A DNA stretch of 11,983 nucleotides. Source: Planctomycetota bacterium. Its GTDB lineage: Bacteria; Planctomycetota; Phycisphaerae; UBA1845. The stretch covers positions 1 to 11,983 of the forward strand of contig JADFHG010000044.1 of NCBI GenBank assembly GCA_022567365.1, read 5' to 3'. Made by a program: the position numbers and the translations under genes. Shown piece by piece: positions 6,807 to 11,983 of the stretch; within the stretch, counting starts at the first letter, position 1, and the number at the start of each line of letters is the position of its first letter. Below the pieces are notes generated by a model. The model did not search any database and had not been told where the DNA came from. It was given only the letters and a program-made list of their open reading frames with translations.

Positions 6807-7571
6807 ATGAACGAAGAGACCCTCCGCGCACTGCTCGAATCGATCACTCGGGGCGAGCAATCCGTGGACGACGCCGTCAGCAAGCTGAAGAACCTGCCCT
6901 TCGAAGACATCGGTTTTGCGAAGGTCGATCATCATCGACAATTGCGCTGCGGTTTTCCCGAGGTCGTCTACTGCGAAGGCAAGACCGTCGAGCAGGTCGC
7001 GGCGATCTTCAGTCGATGCGCCGCCACGGAAGGCAATGTGCTTGCGACCCGCGCGTCGCAAAGCGTGTTTGACGCGGTGAGCGCGACGAACCCGCAGGCG
7101 ACGTATCACGAAGCCGCCCGGGTGATCACGCTACGCAAGACCGACGCGAAACCGTCGGCGGGCACGATCGCCGTGGTCTCGGCCGGCACGAGCGATATCC
7201 CCGTGGCGGAAGAGGCCCGCATCACGGCCGAGATCATGGACCAGCGCGTCACTGCCATCTACGACGTCGGCGTTGCGGGGATTCACCGGCTGCTCGCGCA
7301 TCGCGCGGCGCTAACCGAGGCCAACGTGATTGTGGTCGCCGCGGGCATGGAGGGCGCGTTGCCGAGCGTCGTCGCGGGGCTGGTGGATTGCCCCGTGATC
7401 GGCGTGCCGACGAGCGTCGGATACGGCGCGAGCTTCGGCGGATTGGCGGCGCTGCTCGCGATGCTCAACAGTTGCGGATCGGGCGTGACGGTGGTGAACA
7501 TCGACAACGGCTTCGGCGCGGGATACGCCGCCGCCCTGATCAATCGGAGGTGTCGAGATCGCGACCCCTAG
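6807..7571 (+). CDS. larB: LarB, pyridinium-3,5-biscarboxylic acid mononucleotide synthase
   Basis: This 254-residue protein matches LarB in length and sequence. LarB carboxylates and hydrolyses nicotinic acid adenine dinucleotide, the first step in making the nickel-pincer nucleotide cofactor of lactate racemase and related LarA enzymes. Visible features are the N-terminal LPFEDIGFAKVDHHRQLRCG, then GFPEVVYCEGKT, NVLATRASQ, the AIR-carboxylase-like core with SAGTSDIPVAEEA (about 125-135), YDVGVAGIHRL, VAAGMEGALPSVVAGL, GVPTSVGYG (199-207) and the segment MLNSCGSG, whose Cys223 corresponds to the covalent catalytic cysteine described for LarB. The ATG at 6807 is preferred over in-frame starts at 6762 and 6783 because family members begin about here (MNEETLRALL). 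No larC, larE or larA is in the window, so the rest of the pathway must be elsewhere or absent. Confidence 0.93.
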   Translation: MNEETLRALLESITRGEQSVDDAVSKLKNLPFEDIGFAKVDHHRQLRCGFPEVVYCEGKTVEQVAAIFSRCAATEGNVLATRASQSVFDAVSATNPQATYHEAARVITLRKTDAKPSAGTIAVVSAGTSDIPVAEEARITAEIMDQRVTAIYDVGVAGIHRLLAHRAALTEANVIVVAAGMEGALPSVVAGLVDCPVIGVPTSVGYGASFGGLAALLAMLNSCGSGVTVVNIDNGFGAGYAAALINRRCRDRDP

Positions 7572-7632
7572 ATCATTTCCCGATTTCGTATGGTGGATCC
7601 ACCGACATTCACAACGCATCAAACAACGAGAG

Positions 7633-7660
7633 ATCGCGCGGGCTGACACACGCGGCTCGG
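7633..7660 (-). repeat. Palindromic repeat family A, copy 3 (reverse, one arm eroded)
   Basis: The plus strand keeps ATCGCGCGGGCTGA and CGCGGCTCGG of the consensus, but the middle reads CACA in place of AGCC, so the hairpin is partly lost. It lies alone in the 276-bp gap between larB and nnrD, in which I see no gene. Confidence 0.65.
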
Positions 7661-7847
7661 AACACAGAAGCGGGAAATGCTCTCGTGTGTCAATGACCGA
7701 CACCATCCGTCCGTCTTCCGCCATCGTCTGGATTGAATACTCCGTGGTGGAACGAGATCATCCAGCGCTTACTGCGAGCGCGGTGTCGCGCCCGTTCATT
7801 TCCACGCTCACTCGATTCGCGGACCCGCGCAGCTGCGGAGGATTCTG

Positions 7848-8726
7848 ATGCCCAGTAGGCCGGTCATTACAAAGGAGGTCGCCCCGCTGCCCGCCGTCGC
7901 CGAAGACGCGCACAAGGGCAGCGTCGGGCGGATCGTCATCATCGGCGGGTGCCATCAGGCGGCCACGGGGAAGATGATGGTCGGCGCGCCGGCGCTGGCG
8001 GCTAGTGCGGCGTTTCGCTGCGGGGCAGGGTTGGTCGAACTCGTCGTCCCCGCCTCGATTCAGCAGACGGTCGCGATTCTCGCGCCATGTGCCACCACGC
8101 GAACGATGCCGAGCGATGCAGACGGTCTGCTCGCGGTCGTCGCCGATTTTCGGGCCGATGCCGTCGCCCTTGGTCCCGGCATGGGCGATTCGATGGCGCC
8201 CCACGATCTGACGGTGTTCCTCGAGCGATTGGATCAACCGGTCGTCATAGACGCCGACGCGCTCAACCAACTCGCACAAGCGCGAGATCGGAACCGTCTG
8301 CGCACGGATCGTGCCGTACTGACCCCGCACATGGGCGAGGCGAAACGTCTGCTCCTGGCGGCCGGTGTGGATCCACCGGAGGATCGGCGCGATGCCGCGT
8401 GTGCATTGGTGACGGCGTATGGCGCGACCGTGGTCTTGAAGGGGCCTGGCACCATCGTCACCGATGGCAAGCGTATATACGTCAACGAGACGGGCAACAG
8501 CGGCTTGGCCACGGGCGGCACGGGCGACGTGCTGACCGGCGTCATCGCCGCGCTGCTCGGACGGGCGATGCCGGTTCTCGAAGCGGCGATCCTCGGCGTC
8601 TATCTTCACGGGCTCGCGGGGGACTTCGCCGCCGCCGAGTTCGGTCGCCGCTCGTTGATGGCCCTCGACGTGATTGACTTCCTTCCCGAAGCCATCAACG
8701 AGCACGAATCGCCGGACTTGCTGTGA
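7848..8726 (+). CDS. nnrD: ADP-dependent NAD(P)H-hydrate dehydratase, standalone NnrD
   Basis: This 292-residue protein equals the C-terminal (YjeF/CARKD) domain of the bifunctional NAD(P)HX-repair enzyme. It would dehydrate the S-form of hydrated NAD(P)H in the cytosol using ADP, restoring the normal cofactor. Visible motifs of the ribokinase-like fold are KGSVGRIVIIGG (23-34), the Gly/Ala-rich region ending GAGLVELVVP, ALGPGMG, DADALN (135-140), LTPHMGEAKRL, VVLKGPGTIV and NSGLATGGTGDVLTG, with the catalytic Asp at 227. The N-terminal epimerase domain (NnrE) of the E. coli fusion is missing, so a separate epimerase should be encoded elsewhere. The ATG is supported by GGAGG (7837-7841) with 6-nt spacing. 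It lies 276 bp after larB on the same strand; an independent promoter is likely but not seen. Confidence 0.93.
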   Translation: MPSRPVITKEVAPLPAVAEDAHKGSVGRIVIIGGCHQAATGKMMVGAPALAASAAFRCGAGLVELVVPASIQQTVAILAPCATTRTMPSDADGLLAVVADFRADAVALGPGMGDSMAPHDLTVFLERLDQPVVIDADALNQLAQARDRNRLRTDRAVLTPHMGEAKRLLLAAGVDPPEDRRDAACALVTAYGATVVLKGPGTIVTDGKRIYVNETGNSGLATGGTGDVLTGVIAALLGRAMPVLEAAILGVYLHGLAGDFAAAEFGRRSLMALDVIDFLPEAINEHESPDLL

Positions 8727-8927
8727 GCCGCCACGACCCAAGCGGGCTTCTCGCCCCCTGCGCCGCGATCAGACGTCTATTCGCGGATCGCGGCAGCGCA
8801 TCCGAACACGTGAGAGTGGCCCGGCGTGGGGAGATTGGGTCCCCGCCAGGTGCCGCCTTCGCCGTTGGCCCTGCAATTTCGGTCCTTGTGGTGCATTCGT
8901 ACCGTGCTTCGCAAGTCTCACGACAAT

Positions 8928-8955
8928 TCGAGCCGCAGGCTTCAGCTTGGGCGAT
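8928..8955 (+). repeat. Palindromic repeat family A, copy 4 (forward)
   Basis: CGAGCCGCAGGCTTCAGCTT with trailing GGGCGAT matches the consensus with the same left-arm change as copy 1, but the right arm keeps only wobble pairing at one site and a mismatch at another. Confidence 0.7.
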
Positions 8956-8968
8956 TGTTCGCAACTAT

Positions 8969-8995
8969 CCGAGCCGCATGGTTTAGCTCGCGCGG
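8969..8995 (+). repeat. Palindromic repeat family A, copy 5 (forward, degenerate)
   Basis: CCGAGCCGCATGGTTTAGCT followed by CGCGCG keeps both outer flanks of the consensus but has several changes in the stem. It follows copy 4 in the same orientation, 13 nt away. Confidence 0.55.
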
Positions 8996-9035
8996 GCGTT
9001 CGTAGCAAAACCGAGCGTCGCGCCAAATGTGTGAC

Positions 9036-9063
9036 ATCGCGCGGGCTGAAGCCCGCGGCTCGG
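9036..9063 (-). repeat. Palindromic repeat family A, copy 6 (reverse)
   Basis: This is a perfect consensus copy on the minus strand, identical over 28 nt to copy 2. It faces copies 4 and 5, giving an inverted cluster between nnrD and the secreted paralogues. Confidence 0.85.
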
Positions 9064-9101
9064 GGGTAAACCACGGTTGCAGCCCTGTTGAAACGCGGCA
9101 C

Positions 9102-9130
9102 TAGTCAGGACACTTGGTTTGTGCGATACT
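9102..9130 (+). promoter_or_regulatory. Candidate promoter for the first secreted paralogue
   Basis: TAGTCA (9102-9107) and GATACT (9125-9130) are spaced by 17 nt, each four of six matches to the sigma-70 consensus. A transcript starting near 9137 would give a leader of about 50 nt before the ATG at 9187, with AGGAG at 9175-9179. Confidence 0.33.
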
Positions 9131-9186
9131 ACGGCTGCCGCGATGGATGATCCGCCGCTGGAACGCTTTGGCGTAGGAGTTGCTTG

Positions 9187-9819
9187 ATGACCAATTTGGG
9201 TTCATGGGGCCGACCCGCCCCAGTTCTAATTGTCGCATGCGCGGTTTGGTTGTCGGCCGCGCCAAACGCCGTCGGCCAGTTGTTGCCGTGGGATCTGTTT
9301 ACGGATTCGCTAACCGGTGTTACGTGCGACGTCATTCACGCGGACAATACGGAGTTGGTGCTCATTCGCCCGGACAGCGGGCTGGCGCCGGTGCTGTGGG
9401 TCGTCCGTGACGTGGACTTCCCCGTCCCGGAGACGTTCGTGGATGCTGACTCCAACGTCTTCTTCTTCGGGCAGCCGGCCGGTTTTATCGCGTTTGCCGA
9501 AGACGGAGACGGATTCGCCAGCCTTTGGTGGCTCGATGAGTTTGGAAACGTCCTTGCACTCGACCCGCTATTGTTGGAGCCGGTGCCTACCAACAGTCGG
9601 CCGCAGGACTTCGTTGCCGTCGAGTGCGATGCGTGCCTGTTCTGGGATCTTGCCGAACCGGGCTGTGTTATCGACGACGGTGGAGTTCCAGACCCCGGCC
9701 CTGGCAATGCCGGCCCTCCGGTCACGATCAGTTTCTGTGGGATCGGGATGTTGCCGTTTCTCGGCCTGACCTGCGCGGCGCTGCCGATCATCGGCGTCGT
9801 GCGGAAACGCCGTCGCTGA
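9187..9819 (+). CDS. Secreted, C-terminally anchored protein of unknown function, short paralogue
   Basis: I do not recognise the family. The 210-residue product has a signal peptide (hydrophobic 11-25; likely cleavage after AVG, leaving QLLPW), an unassigned domain (32-154), a Pro/Gly linker (about 163-178) and a tail with PPVTISFCGIG, a membrane helix (about 188-205) and RKRRR at the very end. That tail has the layout of a bacterial C-terminal sorting signal, with Cys184 just before the helix. Domain hallmarks are LLPW..FTD..TG.TCDVIHA (32-52), LVLIRPDSGL (57-66), SNVFFFGQPAGFIAFA (89-104), WWLD..G (114-120) and ECDACLFWD (146-154). Four cysteines (47, 147, 150, 160) could form disulfides outside the cell. 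The same domain occurs in the next gene. ATG 9187 is chosen over the adjacent TTG 9184, with AGGAG seven nt upstream. Confidence 0.8.
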   Translation: MTNLGSWGRPAPVLIVACAVWLSAAPNAVGQLLPWDLFTDSLTGVTCDVIHADNTELVLIRPDSGLAPVLWVVRDVDFPVPETFVDADSNVFFFGQPAGFIAFAEDGDGFASLWWLDEFGNVLALDPLLLEPVPTNSRPQDFVAVECDACLFWDLAEPGCVIDDGGVPDPGPGNAGPPVTISFCGIGMLPFLGLTCAALPIIGVVRKRRR

Positions 9820-9962
9820 CGCAGCGCCGTCCCGTGCGGGTGGGGGAGTCTGGTCTCGCGCCCACCGGCGCACGCTGATCGCACCATCGCGCGTGCCGCT
9901 CGCGTACACCGTGCGGCCTGACGCGCCGAACGCCCCAACCCGCCCGTTGAAAGAGTCTGTGG

Positions 9963-9982
9963 GACCGACTTTCCAGTCGGTC
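9963..9982. repeat. Perfect 8-bp hairpin with TTCC loop
   Basis: GACCGACT (9963-9970), TTCC and AGTCGGTC (9975-9982) form an exact stem-loop between the two secreted paralogues. No T-run follows, so it is more likely a dispersed palindrome than a terminator, though it could still limit read-through from the upstream gene. The rest of the 292-bp gap shows no gene on the plus strand; a weak WD40-like frame lies on the minus strand at 9853-9939. Confidence 0.55.
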
Positions 9983-10111
9983 AACCGCCCGAAGCGAATA
10001 TGGTGATCGTATCTTCACGGATCGCCAAGCACTAAAGACAGCACCGCGGACACACCGTGGAGACACAACGACACCAACCGCGTATGAACTCAGCGCAACA
10101 AAGGAGCCGAC

Positions 10112-11200
10112 ATGTCGTCACAATCACATTCGAATCGAAAAAGAATCGTATCGCTGCTGGCAATCCTGATCGCATCCGCGAGCGCAAACACAGCGTCCAT
10201 GGGACAGGATCTGCTCCCCTGGGAGGTCTTCACTGATCCCGCCACGGGATCAACCTGCGACGTGATCCACGCGCAAAACGCGGATCTCGTCTTGCTTCGC
10301 GTCGATAGCGGATTGGTCATCAGCCCGACGCTCGCCGTCGTCTCGGGGACGGATACGATTCTTACGGAAACCCGCGTCGATGGCGGATCCAGCGTCTTCT
10401 TCAAGGGCGTGCCGTTCGGGGTCATCGCGTTCGCGACGGACGCCGGCGGCAACCCTGCGCTCTGGTGGCTCGACGACCTCGGGCGCGTCGTCGCGCTGGA
10501 AAACCTCGAGCCGATATCGACCACGAGCACGCCGTCCGACTTAGCCGCGCCGCAGTGTGACGCGTGCACGCTCTGGGACCATCTGGACGCACCGTCGTGC
10601 ATACTCCCCGACGGCACCTGCGCGCAGCGCGAGACGGAGTGTTGTTTCGCCGTGGACGGCGCGCCGCGGGACGGCGAATGCGATCTGCCGCGTACGTGCT
10701 GTTTTGCCGACTCCCCCTGCGACGAGTTGTCGCCCGCGACGTGCGCCGAACTTGGGGGCGTCTCGCTGTCGGGATCATGCGGCGAAGTTCAGGCGTGCGT
10801 CTTTCCGAACGATTTCTGTTCGATGATATCGGCTCCGTGCTGTGGCCAACTCGGTGCGGCCGCGATGGGCGCCGGGACCGCCTGCGGAGACGAAGGCGTC
10901 GTGATCGACGGTGGTGAAGACGGTAGTGAAGACGAGCCCGTCATCGACGACGGCGGCGAGCCGGTCGGCGATGACGGCGGGGATCCAGGTACAAGCCCCG
11001 ACGACGGTGGGGATCCGGGCGATGCCACCGGCGGTGGTGGTGCGGGCGATGCTACCGGCGATGACGGCGAAGACGAGACCGACACGGGCGCACCGATTAC
11101 GCTAAACCTATGCGGTCCCGGATTCATCTCCCTGTTGGGAGTCGTTCTGGGCATGCTTACCGCCGATCGAGCCCGTCAGCGGCGGCGCCGAGAAGTCTGA
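10112..11200 (+). CDS. Secreted, C-terminally anchored protein, long paralogue with Cys-rich module
   Basis: This 362-residue product has a signal peptide (NRKRIVSLLAILIASASA; likely cleavage after SMG, leaving QDLLPW). Residues 34-156 repeat the unassigned domain of the upstream gene, about 70 of 121 aligned positions identical by eye: TCDVIHA (48-54), LVLLRVDSGL, SSVFFKGVPFGVIAFA (93-108), ALWWLDD.G and CDACTLWD (149-156). A Cys-rich region (149-258, 17 cysteines) follows and includes CCFADSPCDELSPATC...GG, a pattern resembling a repeat I associate with planctomycete extracellular proteins. Then comes an acidic Gly/Asp linker (about 260-325) and a tail APITLNLCGPG, a membrane helix (about 338-352) and RRRR. 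The paralogue upstream lacks the Cys-rich and acidic parts. The start is supported by AAGGAG (10101-10106) at 5-nt spacing. Binding or surface display is possible; no catalytic motif is recognised. Confidence 0.82.
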   Translation: MSSQSHSNRKRIVSLLAILIASASANTASMGQDLLPWEVFTDPATGSTCDVIHAQNADLVLLRVDSGLVISPTLAVVSGTDTILTETRVDGGSSVFFKGVPFGVIAFATDAGGNPALWWLDDLGRVVALENLEPISTTSTPSDLAAPQCDACTLWDHLDAPSCILPDGTCAQRETECCFAVDGAPRDGECDLPRTCCFADSPCDELSPATCAELGGVSLSGSCGEVQACVFPNDFCSMISAPCCGQLGAAAMGAGTACGDEGVVIDGGEDGSEDEPVIDDGGEPVGDDGGDPGTSPDDGGDPGDATGGGGAGDATGDDGEDETDTGAPITLNLCGPGFISLLGVVLGMLTADRARQRRRREV

Positions 11201-11305
11201 CATGATTCGTATTCGCGCGGCCGCCCGCGACCGAGCAAAAACGCACCGACCGTTCGCCTGCTGTGCCGGCATCATAGCGGCTCGAACATTTTCCGCTCTT
11301 GTTCT

Positions 11306-11333
11306 CCGAGCCGCGGGCTTCAGCCCGCGCGAT
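11306..11333 (+). repeat. Palindromic repeat family A, copy 7 (forward, consensus)
   Basis: This is a perfect forward copy: CCGAGCCGCGGG then CTTCAGCCCGCGCGAT. Its reverse complement is identical to copies 2 and 6. The inner CGCGGGC/GCCCGCG arms form a seven-base-pair stem with a TTCA loop. Confidence 0.85.
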
Positions 11334-11410
11334 CTCTCGCCGATTGATGCGTGCCGAACGTCCACGAATCCGGCATCCGAGTTGGGGCTATCCGCCCGTG
11401 GAAAAACTGC

Positions 11411-11495
11411 GAGTAGCGTCCGCCCCCCGCGGCGGACGTGGCTTTCGAGACCGCTATCGCCGCCCTACGGCCGCCACGGGGGGCGGCCGCTACTT
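11411..11495. repeat. Inverted repeat family B, paired 28-nt arms
   Basis: The arm at 11411-11438 (GAGTAGCGTCCGCCCCCCG...) is matched by the reverse complement of 11468-11495, 24 of 28 positions identical, across a 29-nt spacer. Each arm also contains its own small palindrome (CCGCC and GGCGG). This is a different sequence from family A. It could form a strong hairpin between two converging genes and help stop transcription from both sides, although it lacks T-runs. Confidence 0.65.
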
Positions 11496-11559
11496 TCTCG
11501 TCGGAGCGCGACTTTTTCAACAGGCCGCTATGCTCCAAAGCGCGCCGGCCCGCCAGCGC

Positions 11560-11983
11560 CTACACGACCAGGACGGCCGCCGCGAGGGCCGTTGTCCAGA
11601 GGCCGTTCTTGTCACCCTCGACGGTCTGTACCACGGCCCGCGTGCGCACCACGAGACCCTTCGCCTGGTAGATTTCCTTGCGCTCGTTGTAGGCCTTGTC
11701 GGGGTCGAGGTCGATCCCGCGCGTCCTCGCCAGCATCGTCGCCGCCATGTCCTCGACGTAGTCGATGCACGTTCGCTGGTTCATGCCGAACCCGTGGTGT
11801 TCCGCAATGTACCCGTGCTGGTCTTTTTGCGCCGGGATGGCCAGACCGACCCCCGCGCATCCGAGACGGTTCGGTTCGTTTGTGCGGGCCTCCGCGAGTA
11901 CGCAGAACACGATCTGCCCCGGCTGAAGCTCCTCCAGCCCGCGCCGCCGCGAGACGATCCGACACCCCGGCGGGTAAATGCTG
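11560..11983 (-). CDS. pdaD: Pyruvoyl-dependent arginine decarboxylase, alpha-chain region (partial)
   Basis: A leftward frame enters from the right edge and ends at TAG (11562-11560), giving 141 visible codons. The product begins SIYPPGCRIVSR and continues GLEELQPGQIVFCVLAEA, TNEPNRLGCAGVGLAIP, QHGYIAEHHGFG, EDMAATMLA, a KGLVVRTRAV strand and the terminal GDKNGLWTTALAAAVLVV. This is the PvlArgDC family, which converts arginine to agmatine, an entry to polyamine synthesis. These proenzymes cut themselves before a serine in an (S)SI.PP motif to make the pyruvoyl group; the Ser codon at 11982-11980 is that residue, so the window holds the whole alpha chain and none of the beta chain. The Glu in YIAEHHG corresponds to the catalytic Glu of archaeal homologues. 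An internal GTG at 11910 is not the real start. Neighbours give no further pathway genes. Confidence 0.92.
   Translation of the reverse strand, partial: SIYPPGCRIVSRRRGLEELQPGQIVFCVLAEARTNEPNRLGCAGVGLAIPAQKDQHGYIAEHHGFGMNQRTCIDYVEDMAATMLARTRGIDLDPDKAYNERKEIYQAKGLVVRTRAVVQTVEGDKNGLWTTALAAAVLVV

Larger units (their letters stand above)
8727..9186. other. Repeat-rich gap of 460 bp without a gene
   Basis: The first 200 bp show no gene features: open frames here lack ribosome binding sites and family motifs. The segment 8928-9063 carries three copies of palindromic repeat family A, annotated separately. The last 90 bp hold a candidate promoter and the ribosome binding site of the first secreted paralogue. 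No tRNA or intrinsic terminator with a T-run was seen after nnrD. Confidence 0.5.
11201..11559. other. Convergent gap of about 360 bp with repeats
   Basis: The gap separates the long secreted paralogue from the arginine decarboxylase, which face each other. It contains one family-A palindrome and one large inverted repeat, annotated separately. No gene and no T-run terminator were recognised. Confidence 0.5.

Noticed and set aside
8674..9101. Several open frames containing SRGLKPAA-like or RAAGFSPRD-like peptides
   Set aside because: These peptides are translations of palindromic repeat family A, so the frames are by-products of the repeats, not genes.
803..11333. Regularly recurring palindromes considered as a CRISPR array
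   Set aside because: Copies are kilobases apart, face both directions and lack uniform spacers or cas genes.

Overview
The window looks like chromosomal DNA from a GC-rich bacterium of the Planctomycetota, probably a Phycisphaerae-like or uncultured relative. This is inferred from several traits together: TTG and GTG starts, secreted proteins with a C-terminal Cys-Gly-x-Gly plus membrane helix plus Arg-cluster tail, a Cys-rich repeat of a kind familiar from that phylum, a pyruvoyl-dependent arginine decarboxylase, wide intergenic gaps, and short palindromic repeats scattered through those gaps. No rRNA, tRNA, CRISPR array, transposase or phage gene was seen.

Layout. The left edge holds the first 59 codons of a CPA1-type Na+(K+)/H+ antiporter reading leftward. 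Next come a decayed secreted-protein gene (signal peptide and one WN-rich repeat, then frame breaks) and an inverted pair of palindromic repeats. An overlapping two-gene operon follows: an ornithine cyclodeaminase/mu-crystallin family protein and a threonine dehydratase-like PLP enzyme. After two hairpins there is a 941-residue RND-family exporter. A roughly 700-bp gap without a convincing gene separates it from larB (nickel-pincer cofactor synthesis), which is followed by a standalone nnrD (NAD(P)HX dehydratase). A 460-bp repeat-rich gap then leads to two tandem paralogous secreted proteins. The right edge holds the complete alpha-chain region of a pyruvoyl-dependent arginine decarboxylase on the minus strand, cut exactly at its pyruvoyl-forming serine.

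How the genes relate. The cyclodeaminase/dehydratase pair is almost certainly co-transcribed and acts in amino-acid or imino-acid metabolism; the pairing recalls EutB/EutC of ectoine catabolism and SbnA/SbnB of diaminopropionate synthesis, but no partner genes of either pathway are present. LarB and NnrD both act on nicotinamide-derived molecules (LarB consumes nicotinic acid adenine dinucleotide, NnrD repairs hydrated NAD(P)H), but a 276-bp gap makes a shared operon uncertain.

The most novel item is the tandem pair at 9187-9819 and 10112-11200. The two share an unrecognised secreted domain of about 120 residues, roughly 58% identical by eye, with the same C-terminal anchor motif. The second copy also carries a Cys-rich module and an acidic Gly/Asp linker. 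The second most notable item is a family of at least seven copies of a 28-nt palindromic repeat, all outside genes, including copies in opposite orientation and one with compensatory stem changes.
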